64,000 bases of DNA from Peribacillus sp. FSL P2-0133 (GCF_037975445.1 NZ_CP150254.1:3966001-4030000), one strand, 5' to 3'. Positions 1 to 11,861 are shown, counted from the stretch's first letter. The notes: generated by a model from the sequence alone, not told the origin. Made by a program: numbers and translations.

Positions 1-1796
<1,796 letters not shown>

Positions 1797-1815
1797 TTAT
1801 TTATATGTAATAACT

Positions 1816-2406
1816 CTATTCGTTCACTTTTACCATTGCAGGTCGAATCACACGGTCTTTAAGGATGTATCCTTTTTGGAATTCCTCGACGACGATGTTC
1901 GAACCGAAGTTTTCATCTTGAACTTGCATGACCGCTTGATGCAAACGCGGATCGAACTCTTCACCAACCGAACTGATCGGTTCGATGCCTTCTTTAGTCA
2001 ATGCATCAGTAATCGCTTTATAGACCATTTCCATGCCGGATAGCAAGGATTTTGTCTGTTCATTATCCGCTTCGATTTTTGTAGCTCTTTCAAAATTATC
2101 AAGAGCCTCCACCAAATCACTAGCAATACTTTGAACTCTATATTTTTGAGCCGCCTCCATATCAAGCTTGGCACGGCGTCTTGAATTATCAAAATCGGCC
2201 TGCAGACGAAGATAACGGTTATCCATTTCTTCGATTTTCGCCTCAAGTTCGGCAATCTTTTCTTGAGCCAATTGAAGTTCATCTTTTTCAACCTGACCAT
2301 GGTTTTCTTCCGCTGGAATTTCTTCTTCAGCGAAAACTGCTTCTGCAGCGCTTTCCTCGATTGTTTCATTTTCCAATGTTTGTTCTTCGTTTTTATTTTC
2401 TGTCAC
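1816..2406 (-). CDS. grpE: Nucleotide exchange factor GrpE
   Basis: GrpE releases ADP from DnaK and acts as a dimer in the cytosol. The 196-residue protein has the usual build: an acidic, low-complexity N-terminal 50 residues, a long helix/coiled-coil segment (about 50-110) and a C-terminal beta domain with the family signature [11 protein letters not shown] followed by a KGY...RPAMVKV ending. The length is normal. The start codon follows an AGGGAGGTGAG ribosome site. It sits between hrcA (101-base gap) and dnaK (37-base gap), the standard Firmicute heat-shock operon order. Confidence 0.98.
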   Translation of the reverse strand: MTENKNEEQTLENETIEESAAEAVFAEEEIPAEENHGQVEKDELQLAQEKIAELEAKIEEMDNRYLRLQADFDNSRRRAKLDMEAAQKYRVQSIASDLVEALDNFERATKIEADNEQTKSLLSGMEMVYKAITDALTKEGIEPISSVGEEFDPRLHQAVMQVQDENFGSNIVVEEFQKGYILKDRVIRPAMVKVNE

Positions 2407-2461
2407 AATCTCACCTCCCTAAAAGGGTAATACAATTTATGCTAAAGTAATATATGCCAGG

Positions 2462-2488
2462 CCGCGGAAAATACTCCTCCGCCACCTT
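2462..2488 (-). other. Possible stem-loop in the hrcA-grpE gap
   Basis: The 101-base hrcA-grpE spacer contains the pairing GCGGA/TCCGC around a 9-base loop. In B. subtilis the dnaK operon transcript is cut between hrcA and grpE, beside a stem-loop that stabilises the grpE-dnaK part. This hairpin is in the right place for that, but it is short and there is no direct evidence of cleavage. Confidence 0.35.
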
Positions 2489-2507
2489 AACAATATTACC
2501 TTTGCTA

Positions 2508-3536
2508 CTATTTTTGATACAGTTTTGTCATCAGGGCCGTTAAATCTTTCGAGAAAAACGAAAGCAAACTGATCACTCTCGAATATTCCATTCTCGTTGG
2601 ACCCAATATGGCCAATGTGCCAACTTGCTCCTGCCCGATTGAGTAGGTTGCCGTAATCAAACTGCAGTCATCGAGCACTGTGTTTTGATTTTCACGGCCG
2701 ATTTTGACGTGGATGCCCGATGGATTTTGGGTAATAAGTTCATAAAATCCCTGTTCCTGCTCAATCATCGATAAAAGCGTGCTTACTTTAGCAATATCAT
2801 GGAACTCCGGCTGCCTCAGCATATTCGTTTTCCCGCCGAAAAATATTTTTTCGGGCTTTGTGTCCGTCAGGGTCTCCGCAAGGTTCGAGACCATCGATCC
2901 ATAGTTATGAATGTGGCGGCTCAATAGAACTGCAACTTCCTTATAGATCTTATCCTTTAGATCAACTAGCGGAACATCGACCAAGCGGGAATTCAATATG
3001 TTCACCATCTTTTCAATTTCGTTTATATCAAAAGAAGGCGGTAAGGAAATCATTCGATTTTCCACATGACCTGTATCCGTAATAATGATGGCTATTGCCG
3101 TTTCAGGACTTAAAGGAATGATCTGAATTTTTTTCAGCTTATGCTCATTCACTTTTGGCCCGAGTACAATCGCCGTATAATTCGTCAGTTCCGAAAGTAT
3201 TTTCGCTGACTTCTGAACGATCTTTTCCAATTCATAAATTCGTTCTACAAAAACGGATTTTAATATCTTCATTTCATTCTTTTTCGGAGCTTGAGGAGAA
3301 AGTAAATGATCCACATAATATCTATACCCTTTTTCAGAAGGGATCCTACCGGAAGAAGTATGGGTTTTTTCTAAAAATCCCATTTCTTCTAGATCAGACA
3401 TTTCGTTGCGAATTGTGGCAGAGCTGAACGTAATTTCATCTTTCTTCGACAAGCTTCGTGACCCGACTGGCTGGGCAGAATGGATGAAATCCTCGATTAT
3501 CACTTGTAGAATCAATAATTGACGATCAGTTAGCAT
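2508..3536 (-). CDS. hrcA: Heat-inducible transcription repressor HrcA
   Basis: Repressor of class I heat-shock genes; binds the CIRCE inverted repeat and needs GroEL for activity. The 342-residue product starts [18 protein letters not shown], the N-terminal winged helix of the family, with a conserved [18 protein letters not shown] recognition region near residues 38-55, and ends in a GAF-like domain (IGPT-type motif [15 protein letters not shown]). Length is normal. First gene of the operon with grpE and dnaK. A CIRCE lies 16 bases upstream of the start, so the gene should be autoregulated. Confidence 0.97.
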   Translation of the reverse strand: MLTDRQLLILQVIIEDFIHSAQPVGSRSLSKKDEITFSSATIRNEMSDLEEMGFLEKTHTSSGRIPSEKGYRYYVDHLLSPQAPKKNEMKILKSVFVERIYELEKIVQKSAKILSELTNYTAIVLGPKVNEHKLKKIQIIPLSPETAIAIIITDTGHVENRMISLPPSFDINEIEKMVNILNSRLVDVPLVDLKDKIYKEVAVLLSRHIHNYGSMVSNLAETLTDTKPEKIFFGGKTNMLRQPEFHDIAKVSTLLSMIEQEQGFYELITQNPSGIHVKIGRENQNTVLDDCSLITATYSIGQEQVGTLAILGPTRMEYSRVISLLSFFSKDLTALMTKLYQK

Positions 3537-3551
3537 GTATGATCACCTCTG

Positions 3552-3578
3552 TTAGCACTCTGTCTCATCGAGTGCTAA
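3552..3578 (-). promoter_or_regulatory. CIRCE operator (HrcA binding site)
   Basis: A perfect TTAGCACTC-N9-GAGTGCTAA inverted repeat, the canonical CIRCE element, lies between the hrcA promoter and its start codon. Perfect agreement with the consensus makes this a confident call. Confidence 0.98.
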
Positions 3579-3587
3579 TATACTAAT

Positions 3588-3616
3588 AAATTATCAAATG
3601 AAGCTTATGATGTCAA
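3588..3616 (-). promoter_or_regulatory. Sigma-A promoter of the hrcA-grpE-dnaK operon
   Basis: Minus-strand TTGACA (3616-3611) is separated by 17 bases from TAATTT (3593-3588), immediately upstream of CIRCE. The spacing and the perfect -35 fit a vegetative promoter whose transcript starts inside or just before the operator. Confidence 0.8.
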
Positions 3617-3660
3617 CAATGAAAACCGCTAATTCATCGTTAAAATAACATAGATTTCCT

Positions 3661-4812
3661 TCAGTCGGAATCAATAACGCCTAAAAATGATTGGAACACT
3701 TCATTTCCCAGCAGTTTGCCCCGCTCAGTCAAGCGTACAAACCCGTCTTCCACCTTTAGCAGACCCTTTACCGACCCTTCTTCGAGCGGTTTACTGAAAA
3801 TATCCGTCATTTCAACAAAAAATTTATTCTTAAAGATTTCCAATGAGACTCCTTCCGTTTTCCGGAGCCCCAAAAACATCTCCTCTTCCATCCGTTCATG
3901 AAGCGGTACCGGATGTTCTTCCAACACAGGCAGCTCGTTCGCCAGCAATGGCGTGATATATTTCTTCACAGGCCCATGATTGGCCACCCTTTTACCTCCA
4001 GTATAGCCATGTGCACCTGCACCAATCCCATAATACTCCACATTATCCCAATATGTCAGGTTGTGCCTGCTTTCAAACCCCGCTCGGGCAAAATTACTGA
4101 TTTCATATTGATGCAGACCATGCTTCTCCATCTCTTCCATCAGCCTCTCATACATCGAAGCCTCGAGCTCCTGAGGCGGCAGGTTTAATTTACCCCTTCG
4201 CATCTGATTATAAAAAACCGTCTTCGGCTCAACGATCAACGAGTAGCTGGAATAGTGCGGCAATTGAAGGGCAATCGCTTTATCCAGCGTATCCTTGAAA
4301 TCTTCCATCGTTTGGCCCGGCAATCCATAAATCAAGTCGATGCTTATATTCGTAAAGCCAACCTCTTGGGCCAAATGAATCGTTTCATATACTTCAGAGG
4401 CCCGGTGAGTCCGGCCAATTCGTTTTAATAATTCATCATTGAAGCTTTGCACTCCAAAGCTAAGTCTATTGACCCCCGAATCATAAAGTATCTCGAGTTT
4501 TTCCCTCGAAAGATCCCCCGGATTGGCTTCGAATGTATATTCAGCCTTTTTAGGATCAAAGGGCAGGGTTTCATTGATTGCTTCACATAAGAATGCAAGC
4601 TGCTTTTCATCTAGAGAGGTCGGTGTCCCTCCACCGACGAAAACCGTCTCCAAACCTGCAGTCGGGTATTTGGAAAGCTGCATCACCATTTCCCTTTTCA
4701 TCATCTGTAAATATTCGTCGACCGGCTGTCCCTGCAAAAATACTTTATTGAAATCACAATAATGACAAATATGTTCACAAAATGGTATATGGAGGTAGGC
4801 GCTTTTGATCAT
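3661..4812 (-). CDS. hemW: Radical SAM heme chaperone HemW
   Basis: HemN-like radical SAM protein; family work supports a heme-delivery (HemW) role rather than coproporphyrinogen oxidase activity. The translation has the 4Fe-4S motif CEHICHYC (Cys12, 16, 19 from the chosen start), the glycine-rich GGGTPT SAM loop, and a C-terminal HemN_C domain (about residues 300-375). Total 383 residues, normal for HemW. I chose the ATG at 4812 (MIKSAYLHIPF), which aligns with the family N-terminus and has AAAAGG upstream; a GTG three codons earlier is possible. Downstream of lepA, with a hairpin terminator between them. Confidence 0.94.
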   Translation of the reverse strand: MIKSAYLHIPFCEHICHYCDFNKVFLQGQPVDEYLQMMKREMVMQLSKYPTAGLETVFVGGGTPTSLDEKQLAFLCEAINETLPFDPKKAEYTFEANPGDLSREKLEILYDSGVNRLSFGVQSFNDELLKRIGRTHRASEVYETIHLAQEVGFTNISIDLIYGLPGQTMEDFKDTLDKAIALQLPHYSSYSLIVEPKTVFYNQMRRGKLNLPPQELEASMYERLMEEMEKHGLHQYEISNFARAGFESRHNLTYWDNVEYYGIGAGAHGYTGGKRVANHGPVKKYITPLLANELPVLEEHPVPLHERMEEEMFLGLRKTEGVSLEIFKNKFFVEMTDIFSKPLEEGSVKGLLKVEDGFVRLTERGKLLGNEVFQSFLGVIDSD

Positions 4813-4846
4813 TGTGTTCACAACCTTTTAATCGAATGAGTCGATA

Positions 4847-4881
4847 GAAAAAGAGGCTAGATTTCCTCTACCCTCTTTTTT
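4847..4881 (-). terminator. Intrinsic terminator between lepA and hemW
   Basis: Minus strand reads AGAGGGTAGA-GGAAA-TCTAGCCTCT followed by TTTTT, a 10-bp stem with one mismatch and a U tract just after the lepA stop. hemW transcription may therefore depend on readthrough. Confidence 0.75.
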
Positions 4882-4901
4882 CTAACTATCGTTTATTTTA
4901 T

Positions 4902-6737
4902 TTATTTTTTGGGTGTCGTGTCATCCATTTTCAAAACAGCCATGAAAGCTTCTTGCGGAACTTCAACTGAACCTACTTGTTTCATCCGCTTTTTACCTTC
5001 TTTCTGTTTTTCGAGCAACTTACGTTTACGGGAAATATCGCCGCCGTAACATTTAGCCAATACGTTTTTGCGCATTGCACTAATCGAAGAACGAGCCACG
5101 ATTTTTTGCCCGATTGCCGCTTGGATCGGCACTTCAAATTGTTGTCTTGGAATCAGTTTCTTCAATTTTTCAACAATGACTTTACCGCGTTCATAAGCAA
5201 AGTCCTTATGAACGATGAAACTTAAAGCATCGACAGTTTCAGAATTCAGCAAGATATCCATCTTCACAAGCTTGGACGGTTGATAGCCAATCATCTCATA
5301 ATCGAATGAAGCATAGCCTCTTGTATTGGATTTCAATTGATCGAAGAAATCATACACGATTTCCGATAATGGTATTTCGTAATGAATGCTTACACGAGTC
5401 TCATCGATATATTCCATATCAATGAAGTTACCGCGTTTATTTTGACAGATTTCCATGATCGCTCCGACGAACTCCGTCGGTGCCATCATCGTTGCTTTGA
5501 CATATGGCTCCTCGACCCGTTCGATCTTTTGAGCATCCGGCATATTCGACGGATTATCAACTTTCAGGACCGTTCCGTCTGTTTGGACCACATCATAAAT
5601 AACACTCGGTGCAGTTGTGATCAGATCAATTTTGAATTCACGTTCGATACGTTCCTGGATAATTTCCATATGAAGGAGTCCAAGGAATCCGCAACGGAAA
5701 CCGAAGCCCAACGCTTGCGATGATTCCGCTTCGAACTGCAGCGCTGAATCGTTTAATTCCAATTTCTCCAACGCATCCCGTAAATCATTGAATTTCGATG
5801 CGTCAATTGGGTATAAACCGCAATATACCATCGGATTCATCTTCCTGTAACCCGGCAATGGTTCTGTCGCACTGTTCACGGCACTTGTAATCGTATCACC
5901 AACAGTCGTATCACCAACGTTTTTAATGGCTGCCGTAAGGAAACCTACATCACCGACGTTCAGCTCATCCAACAGCTGTGTCTTAGGGTTGAAGACACCC
6001 AATTCGGTAACATCGAATTCCTTGCCTGTGGACATCATTTTGATTTTGTCGCCCACTTTAACGGAACCCTCGACAACACGGATATAGGCAACTACACCGC
6101 GGTACGCATCAAACAGTGAATCGAAAATAAGCGCCTTGAAAGGAGCATCCGGATCACCTTGTGGAGCTGGAACCAATTCAACGACCTGTTCCAAAATCTC
6201 CTCGATTCCGATTCCGGCTTTAGCCGAAGCCAAGACTGCATCGGAAGCATCCAATCCGATCACTTCCTCGATTTCTCCACGCACCCGTTCCGGATCTGCA
6301 CTCGGCAAATCAATTTTATTGATGACCGGAATGATTTCAAGGTTGTTGTCCAAAGCTAAATACACGTTTGCAAGCGTTTGGGCCTCAATACCTTGTGCCG
6401 CATCGACAACAAGGACAGCGCCTTCACACGCTGCAAGGCTTCGTGACACTTCATACGTAAAATCGACATGTCCCGGTGTATCAATAAGATGGAAGATATA
6501 TTCTTCTCCATCTTTCGCGTTATATTTCAATTGAATCGCATTCAATTTAATCGTAATTCCGCGCTCACGCTCTAAATCCATGGAATCCAACAGCTGACTC
6601 TTCATTTCACGCTGAGTCATGGCGTTCGTTTTTTCAATGATACGATCCGCCAATGTAGATTTACCATGATCAATATGAGCGATGATGGAAAAGTTACGAA
6701 TTTTTGATTGTCTTTTTAATTTTTCTTCTCTATTCAT
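4902..6737 (-). CDS. lepA: Elongation factor 4 (LepA), ribosomal back-translocase GTPase
   Basis: Translational GTPase of the LepA/EF4 family that acts on the ribosome, probably in initiation or stalled elongation. The P-loop AHIDHGKST is at residues 20-28, with DTPGH (G3) and NKIDL (G4) following. The C-terminal LepA-specific domain ([17 protein letters not shown] region) marks it as LepA rather than EF-G or TypA. The open frame extends 35 codons further upstream, but the ATG at 6737 has a GGGAG ribosome site and gives 611 residues, the family's usual length. Confidence 0.98.
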   Translation of the reverse strand: MNREEKLKRQSKIRNFSIIAHIDHGKSTLADRIIEKTNAMTQREMKSQLLDSMDLERERGITIKLNAIQLKYNAKDGEEYIFHLIDTPGHVDFTYEVSRSLAACEGAVLVVDAAQGIEAQTLANVYLALDNNLEIIPVINKIDLPSADPERVRGEIEEVIGLDASDAVLASAKAGIGIEEILEQVVELVPAPQGDPDAPFKALIFDSLFDAYRGVVAYIRVVEGSVKVGDKIKMMSTGKEFDVTELGVFNPKTQLLDELNVGDVGFLTAAIKNVGDTTVGDTITSAVNSATEPLPGYRKMNPMVYCGLYPIDASKFNDLRDALEKLELNDSALQFEAESSQALGFGFRCGFLGLLHMEIIQERIEREFKIDLITTAPSVIYDVVQTDGTVLKVDNPSNMPDAQKIERVEEPYVKATMMAPTEFVGAIMEICQNKRGNFIDMEYIDETRVSIHYEIPLSEIVYDFFDQLKSNTRGYASFDYEMIGYQPSKLVKMDILLNSETVDALSFIVHKDFAYERGKVIVEKLKKLIPRQQFEVPIQAAIGQKIVARSSISAMRKNVLAKCYGGDISRKRKLLEKQKEGKKRMKQVGSVEVPQEAFMAVLKMDDTTPKK

Positions 6738-6846
6738 GACGTTCACTCCCACTAGTCGACACAATACACTATTTTTTATTATATCAATAGAAAATGCAAG
6801 ATTCAACAGAATAGTTACAAAAGAAGCATCATTGCAGGGCAAAGGA

Positions 6847-6885
6847 TTAAAAAAGGCTGCATTCCGGATTCGGATGCAGCCTTTT
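6847..6885 (-). terminator. Terminator after the spoIIP-yqxA genes
   Basis: An 11-bp perfect stem (AAAGGCTGCAT pairing with ATGCAGCCTTT, 11-base loop) is followed on the minus strand by a T run. It lies 29 bases downstream of yqxA and upstream of lepA. Confidence 0.88.
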
Positions 6886-6913
6886 GGCAGGGCACACTCA
6901 ACTTATTACATAC

Positions 6914-7237
6914 CTAAATCATATCAATTAGTGCTTGAAAGGCCCCTGATATGGACTCTCCGAGCGTTTTGCCGATCGATGAAAAAAAGTTGAAGGCTTT
7001 CATTTCTTCAAGTTTTTCTTTTTTCGTCTCCAAATCATGACTTGTTACTTTTTCGCCAAGGATATCCGCTTCCATCTCCCCTTGGTCCGATTGGTTAATC
7101 ATGAATGCACTATTCAAAGAGGGATCTTCATACCCCTTCATTTTTTTCATCCCGTCGTTCGCTTGCTGCATCCCAATCAGAACACCTAAAAATAATACGA
7201 GCACGATCCCTGTACATTTCAACCAAAATCGAACCAT
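6914..7237 (-). CDS. yqxA: YqxA-like protein (DUF3679)
   Basis: 107-residue small protein of unknown function found next to spoIIP in Bacillus. It has one N-terminal hydrophobic segment (about residues 6-23, with LVLFLGVLIG), then a charged domain. That is consistent with a membrane-anchored or secreted protein facing outside the forespore or cell. It lies 21 bases downstream of spoIIP and shares its terminator, so it is probably co-expressed during sporulation. Assignment rests on position and on the N-terminal sequence; no catalytic motif is visible. Confidence 0.82.
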   Translation of the reverse strand: MVRFWLKCTGIVLVLFLGVLIGMQQANDGMKKMKGYEDPSLNSAFMINQSDQGEMEADILGEKVTSHDLETKKEKLEEMKAFNFFSSIGKTLGESISGAFQALIDMI

Positions 7238-7258
7238 GATAAGAGAACTCCTTTCAAA

Positions 7259-8458
7259 TTACCTCGCTTCCGAATCCCCGGTCGGGTTATCCACTGCTTT
7301 GGCATCCCAGTAAAATTCACTGAAAACATCGGTAAAGGCATCAACGGTCAAGTACATTTCCTCAAAAGTATTATCAACACCGCCAACTTCAATAAGCATG
7401 GCATTGCCTGATAAATCTTGATTATATATACCATTATGGCTAGATCCGCCTTGTTTCATAACCCCTCGTGAAATTCCGGGATATTTTTTTTCCAGAGCTT
7501 TATGAAGTTTATTGGCAAGCGCCGCATTTTTTTCAAAGTTCGGGTTATTCCCACCGATTACGAAGGCGATTTTGGCATACTCTTTACCTTTAATCGTAAT
7601 TGTCGTATCTTTTTTCCGCTTTGAATCGCGGTGAATATCGATCAGATATTCTAAATCTTTATTATTGGCCAATGCCGTCTGAACAGAACTTCTGGATTCT
7701 TGATAGGATTTGGAAAAATTCAAGCCTTTATTATTCAGATTTCCCATGATATCCGTTTTATCGAGCGAGGAGCCAATCCCTTTATCAGCCAAATCTTCAA
7801 CCATCCGTTCCCCGAGTTTCGTAATATTAATTTTAGAATGGTAGGCCAGGTCCGGATTTGTCACACCTTTTAAATATGGAAGATATGACTCCCGATTATG
7901 GCTATGGTAAATCTCGACCACTTTCCGTCCATTGGTCGTTTGTTTCGGCTGATTGGCCGCTCCTTTTTCCGGTTCTTCAATCTCATCCAGGTTTTGCAGG
8001 GATGCATCCCTTTCTTCATTCAGGACGTCTACCGGCGGCGAGGATTCATATGGCATATTCGTATAATTCGTTCCTTCCCCAGCAACGAGGATCTCATTAT
8101 CAAAAATTGAAAAACCAGGTAGTTCCCTGCCAAGTAGACTTCGCGGGTCCTCGAGTGAAATATTTGTCGAGACTTTTATCAATTGATTCGTAATCACCGA
8201 TTCCTGCTTTCCTTCCGGCAGGGCATTAAAAAGATAATGGTTTTCATTGGCCAGCATCGAGAACAGCATTTTTCCCGAGAATTGGTTGGCTACAGTATGT
8301 ACGGAATTAGAAGATATCCGATACTCCGGTCTTAGGGAGGTCATGACCCCACTGACTGAAAAAACAAAAAGAAGCAAGGCGAGAATACCTAGAAAAGTTT
8401 TTATTATTGTTGATCCGTGAACGGCTGTAATGATTCCTGGGGAATTTCTTCTTTTCAT
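7259..8458 (-). CDS. spoIIP: Stage II sporulation protein P, peptidoglycan hydrolase
   Basis: SpoIIP is the amidase and endopeptidase of the SpoIID-SpoIIM-SpoIIP engulfment complex and removes septal peptidoglycan in the mother cell. The 399-residue protein has a single N-terminal membrane anchor (about 20-40) and a C-terminal SpoIIP domain with HSHNRE (185-190) and IHRDS (275-279), which carry the expected metal-binding His and acidic residues. Located directly downstream of gpr, as in B. subtilis, with an 86-base gap that could hold its own promoter. Confidence 0.96.
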   Translation of the reverse strand: MKRRNSPGIITAVHGSTIIKTFLGILALLLFVFSVSGVMTSLRPEYRISSNSVHTVANQFSGKMLFSMLANENHYLFNALPEGKQESVITNQLIKVSTNISLEDPRSLLGRELPGFSIFDNEILVAGEGTNYTNMPYESSPPVDVLNEERDASLQNLDEIEEPEKGAANQPKQTTNGRKVVEIYHSHNRESYLPYLKGVTNPDLAYHSKINITKLGERMVEDLADKGIGSSLDKTDIMGNLNNKGLNFSKSYQESRSSVQTALANNKDLEYLIDIHRDSKRKKDTTITIKGKEYAKIAFVIGGNNPNFEKNAALANKLHKALEKKYPGISRGVMKQGGSSHNGIYNQDLSGNAMLIEVGGVDNTFEEMYLTVDAFTDVFSEFYWDAKAVDNPTGDSEAR

Positions 8459-8544
8459 CCTTCCACCCTCTCTATAGCTTGTCTATTAATACCTATGACT
8501 TTGCTAGAAAGGGTAGAACACCATTTTTGGGCACTGAAAGTGAT

Positions 8545-9663
8545 TTAACGGGTGTAGTAGCCGGTATTATCCTGATTTATTGAATGATGCAAGGCTGCAT
8601 TTAAACCATTGGCTATTAAATTGGCCATATCCTCAATGAAAACATCGACTTCTTTCGGTGTAACCATTAAATTTTGACCAAGCGGTGACAACACTTCATA
8701 AATCAATTTCCGTTTCTCTTCATCAGGGAGGACACCTATCATTCCTAAGAAGGTTTGGCGCTCCTTTTCACCTGGCATATCCTCTTCGGTCAACTTCGTG
8801 CGTTTCCCAAAACTGAATCCAGCGGGTGCCAGCGATCGTGATGGTCTGTCCCCTTCATTCAGTTCCTTGCCAAAGTGCTTCAAAATATAATCTATCGTAT
8901 CGCTGGCAATTGATACGGCGTCCACGACGGTAGGTATTCCAATTGCTATAACAGGAACTCCCAGTGTATCCTGGCTCAATTCTTTTCGTTTATTTCCAAC
9001 ACCAGACCCTGGATGGATGCCTGTATCCGTAATTTGAATCGTGGAATTCACCCGTTCGATCGAACGGGCAGCCAATGCGTCAACGACGATCAGGAAATCA
9101 GGATTACTTTTTTCGATGACTCCTTTAATGATGTCACTCGTCTCGATTCCCGTAATCCCCATCACCCCGGGGGAAATCGCACTGACCGGCCGATAGCCTT
9201 CCTTGACGGACTCCGGCTGCAATTCGAACAAATGTCTTGTGACTACAAGGTTCTCAACGACTGCTGGTCCAAGAGCATCGGGAGTAACATTCCAATTACC
9301 AAGACCTACAACCAAACAACTGCTTTCTTTGGTGATTTTATTCCGTTTCAAGAAGTAAGCCAGTTCGTTGGCGAACACCTTTTCCACCCGTTGCTGCGTT
9401 TCCGTATCCTGCTGGCGGATGCCCTGCACTTCGATGGTCAAATAACTGCCCTGTTTCTTACCGATTTCTTTTTCACCCTCAGCCGTGACCTCGACCAAGG
9501 ATACCTTCAGATCATCCACTTCTTTTTCCTTAATAATGACCCCTTCGATACGGGATACATCCACTTCCTCTACAACACCTTTATGTTCAAGGGCAATTTC
9601 CTTTGCCTCTATCGCCAAATCTGTACGAATTCCGTATTCACTAAGGTCCAATTTATTTTCCAT
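8545..9663 (-). CDS. gpr: Germination protease GPR
   Basis: Endoprotease that degrades small acid-soluble spore proteins during germination. It is made in the forespore as a zymogen. The 372-residue sequence contains the conserved IRTDLA stretch at residues 12-17, beside the known autoprocessing region, and the family blocks [28 protein letters not shown] and [14 protein letters not shown]. The C-terminal [15 protein letters not shown] block is also intact. ATG 9663 follows AGGAGG. It is divergent from rpsT. In B. subtilis the gene is read by sigma F/G; I could not fix those promoter elements here. Confidence 0.98.
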   Translation of the reverse strand: MENKLDLSEYGIRTDLAIEAKEIALEHKGVVEEVDVSRIEGVIIKEKEVDDLKVSLVEVTAEGEKEIGKKQGSYLTIEVQGIRQQDTETQQRVEKVFANELAYFLKRNKITKESSCLVVGLGNWNVTPDALGPAVVENLVVTRHLFELQPESVKEGYRPVSAISPGVMGITGIETSDIIKGVIEKSNPDFLIVVDALAARSIERVNSTIQITDTGIHPGSGVGNKRKELSQDTLGVPVIAIGIPTVVDAVSIASDTIDYILKHFGKELNEGDRPSRSLAPAGFSFGKRTKLTEEDMPGEKERQTFLGMIGVLPDEEKRKLIYEVLSPLGQNLMVTPKEVDVFIEDMANLIANGLNAALHHSINQDNTGYYTR

Positions 9664-9760
9664 AACGGCCTCCTGATGTTTTGAATTGTATCTAATCTAG
9701 TATTTTCAATAGTCTCTCTTAAACATTCTGTCATTTTTGCTTTTTTATTATTCATTTTTT

Positions 9761-9769
9761 TGGTACAAT
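9761..9769 (+). promoter_or_regulatory. Candidate extended -10 promoter for rpsT
   Basis: TTGGTACAAT contains the TGn extension and a near-consensus -10 (TACAAT, 9764-9769). No clear -35 exists because the upstream sequence is a T-rich run. It implies a leader of about 165 bases before rpsT; the 9664-9938 gap shows no other gene. Confidence 0.45.
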
Positions 9770-9938
9770 GAGTGATGACGAGATGAATTTATTCCCGAAA
9801 TTATAATTCCTTTTCGATTCTCAATCTGAAGTATTGCATATTTATGAGCAGTCTGATAGAATATCACTTGTGCTATTTGATATGGATTTGAAAAGTCGAG
9901 TTCATATAATCTCGATTTCTTTGTAGGAGGTGAACGGA

Positions 9939-10205
9939 ATGCCAAACATTAAATCTGCTATTAAACGTGTGAAAATTAACGACAAAAAACGCGTTCATAA
10001 CATTACTGTTAGATCAACTATGCGTACTACAGTGAAAAACGCTGAAGTTGCATTAGCTGGTGAAAACGTTGAAGCTGCTAAAGAAGCTCTTTTAACAGCT
10101 GCTGTGAAATTAGACAAAGCTGCATCTAAAGGATTAATCCATAAAAATGCGGCAGCCCGTAAAAAATCTCGTTTAGCGAAAAGACTTAACGCTCTTAACG
10201 CATAA
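9939..10205 (+). CDS. rpsT: 30S ribosomal protein S20
   Basis: S20 binds 16S rRNA and helps assemble the 30S subunit. The 88-residue basic protein starts MPNIKSAIKRVKINDKKR, a textbook S20 N-terminus, and ends KKSRLAKRLNALNA. A GTG three codons upstream is in frame, but ATG 9939 is preceded by AGGAGGTGAACGGA at ideal spacing. It is one of few plus-strand genes in this half of the window and has its own terminator. Confidence 0.98.
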   Translation: MPNIKSAIKRVKINDKKRVHNITVRSTMRTTVKNAEVALAGENVEAAKEALLTAAVKLDKAASKGLIHKNAAARKKSRLAKRLNALNA

Positions 10206-10216
10206 TGACAAAAAAT

Positions 10217-10244
10217 AAACGATCCAATCGGATCGTTTTTTTTG
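10217..10244 (+). terminator. rpsT terminator
   Basis: AAACGATCC-AATC-GGATCGTTT, a perfect 9-bp stem with tetraloop, followed by eight T, 13 bases after the rpsT stop. Confidence 0.93.
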
Positions 10245-10257
10245 TGCCGTTTTTTGC

Positions 10258-10293
10258 ATAAAAAAGGTGACAGGATATCTGCCACCTTTTTTA
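10258..10293 (-). terminator. holA terminator (bidirectional)
   Basis: Hairpin AAAAAGGTG...CACCTTTTTT with U runs on both strands, directly abutting the holA stop codon. It can end holA transcription and back up the rpsT terminator. Confidence 0.85.
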
Positions 10294-11307
10294 TCATCTA
10301 ATTTTCAAAAGCAGCAGCTCAAGCGTGATTGCCTTATCCGCTTGGCCGGTCTTCATTTTATAATCCGCTTCCGCTAAGTCGTTCATGATGCTCAACAGCT
10401 CGCGTTCCTGGAATTTCCCCGTCTTTTCAAGTGCCAGCTTTACCCGGTAAGGATGCACCTTCAGTTGACCCGCAATTTTTTGCTGGCTATAGCCCTGACG
10501 GGAAAGCTCCTTCACTTGATACATGAGCCTGACCTGACCTGCAATGACACTCAAGATCTTGATGGGCTCTTCATTCTGCCTGAGAAGATCGTGCAGTATC
10601 GACATGGCACTCTCCATCTTTCGCTGTAACACATGATCAACAAGCGTGAAGATATTCTGTTCCAGTGATTTAGCGACCAGCTTTTCCACTATCTCGACCG
10701 TAATGTGTTTATCAGCTTCTGCATAAAGCACCATTTTATCCAGTTCATTCGTCAGCATCATCAGATTCGTTCCTGCAAGTTCAAGTAAAAGCTCTGTTGC
10801 CTGCTCATCTATTTGGACTGAAGAAGCTTCGACCCTCTCCTTCACCCACCCCTTTAACTCATGATCACCAAGCTTCTTCGCTTCAACGAGAACCGCCTTA
10901 CGCTTCAGTTCCTTGGTGATTTTTTTCCGTTCATCCAGTTTCTCATAAGGTGCGGTCAATACGACAATAGAATAAGGGACCGGGTCAGCCAAATACGCTT
11001 CCAGTCTTTTCACATTATGTTCAACTCTTGACTTCGTTTTTTCAGCTGTCAAAAAAAATGGGTTTTGCATGAAAACAAGGCGCCTTTCCCCGATAAACGG
11101 GAGTGTTTCGACATCTTCAAGCGCAGTTTCAACAGGCGTCTCTTCTAAATCAAATTGAGCAAAGTTAAAATCCATCTCATCTTCGTGAAGGACATTTTCG
11201 ATCAATAGCTGCTTCGTTTCATTAATTAGATAGGCTTCTGTCCCATATAACAAGTATACTGGCGAGAATTGCCCTTTTTTTATACTTTTCCAAACGTCTA
11301 ATACCAA
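10294..11307 (-). CDS. holA: DNA polymerase III delta subunit (clamp loader)
   Basis: HolA/YqeN opens the beta clamp as part of the clamp-loader complex at the replication fork. The translation contains the family's LLYGTEAYLINETKQ block near the N-terminus, an AAA-like core (FAQFDLEETPVE...LPFIGERRLVFMQNPFF) and the C-terminal helical collar (YRVKLALEKTGKF...LAEADYKMKTGQ). The ATG-opened frame is 358 codons, but the family aligns from a TTG at 11307 (MVLDVWKSIKKGQ) that has GAGGCGG at good spacing. This gives 337 residues, the normal length. Confidence 0.93.
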   Translation of the reverse strand: MVLDVWKSIKKGQFSPVYLLYGTEAYLINETKQLLIENVLHEDEMDFNFAQFDLEETPVETALEDVETLPFIGERRLVFMQNPFFLTAEKTKSRVEHNVKRLEAYLADPVPYSIVVLTAPYEKLDERKKITKELKRKAVLVEAKKLGDHELKGWVKERVEASSVQIDEQATELLLELAGTNLMMLTNELDKMVLYAEADKHITVEIVEKLVAKSLEQNIFTLVDHVLQRKMESAMSILHDLLRQNEEPIKILSVIAGQVRLMYQVKELSRQGYSQQKIAGQLKVHPYRVKLALEKTGKFQERELLSIMNDLAEADYKMKTGQADKAITLELLLLKIR

Positions 11308-11377
11308 TAGAATCCGCCTCTTTACTATGTATTCTTCTCTAATGGTATAGGTGGATGGACCATTTGACAAGCTATAA

Positions 11378-11475
11378 AGGGAACTAGCCCTTAAAAAGGG
11401 CTAGTTCCGGATCTATATGAACACTTTCAAGAAAGGCCCGGGTAATCTCCCTTGAAAGCGGGTAGAGTATTCATG
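11378..11475. repeat. Two inverted repeats in the holA-yqzM gap
   Basis: First is a perfect 13-bp arm palindrome (GGAACTAGCCCTT / AAGGGCTAGTTCC) around 11381-11409. Next comes CTTTCAAG/CTTGAAAG around an 18-base loop (about 11419-11457), itself inside ATGAA...TTCAT. Neither has a T tract, so they are not obvious terminators. They could be a decayed palindromic element or an RNA structure. Apart from these and the yqzM promoter region, the 11308-11650 gap shows nothing recognisable. Confidence 0.6.
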
Positions 11476-11650
11476 TAGAACAAAAAATGAGCTTTTCACT
11501 TTCACTTGCTTTGTTTGTACTTATATTTTGACCTCAAAATCCCAAACTATTTGTGTCAACTCTTGTCAGTAAAGGAAATGAAGGAATGAAGCCTGTAGAT
11601 TTTTTTTTGGTAATGTTTTATACTATTAGCAGAAATAGGAGGGGTAAATA

Positions 11651-11785
11651 ATGAACGAATTCGAAAAGAATGTTCAGTCAAAAACAGATGACGTCGCTGA
11701 TTCCGCTATAGGATTCATCGGTTCTTTTGTATTTTTCGCTGCCATGTTCACCATAGCTGTCGTCATTAAAGCTGTCGGATCCTGA
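11651..11785 (+). CDS. yqzM: YqzM-like small membrane protein
   Basis: A 44-residue ORF beginning MNEFEKNVQSK with a single hydrophobic segment from about residue 20 to 42. Sequence and position between comEC and holA match B. subtilis YqzM, a conserved small protein of unknown function. ATG 11651 is preceded by AGGAGGGG. It is convergent with comEC and read opposite to its neighbours. Confidence 0.85.
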   Translation: MNEFEKNVQSKTDDVADSAIGFIGSFVFFAAMFTIAVVIKAVGS

Positions 11786-11861
11786 TTTCTTTAACTACAT
11801 GCACTTATTTTTCCTGATGGAGGCTGCCGCTGCAGTCTCTTTCTTTTTGATTTTCTACATA

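Noticed and set aside
9748-9945. 65-aa minus-strand ORF over the rpsT leader
   Set aside because: Lies in the promoter/leader of rpsT, has no ribosome site and overlaps the rpsT start.
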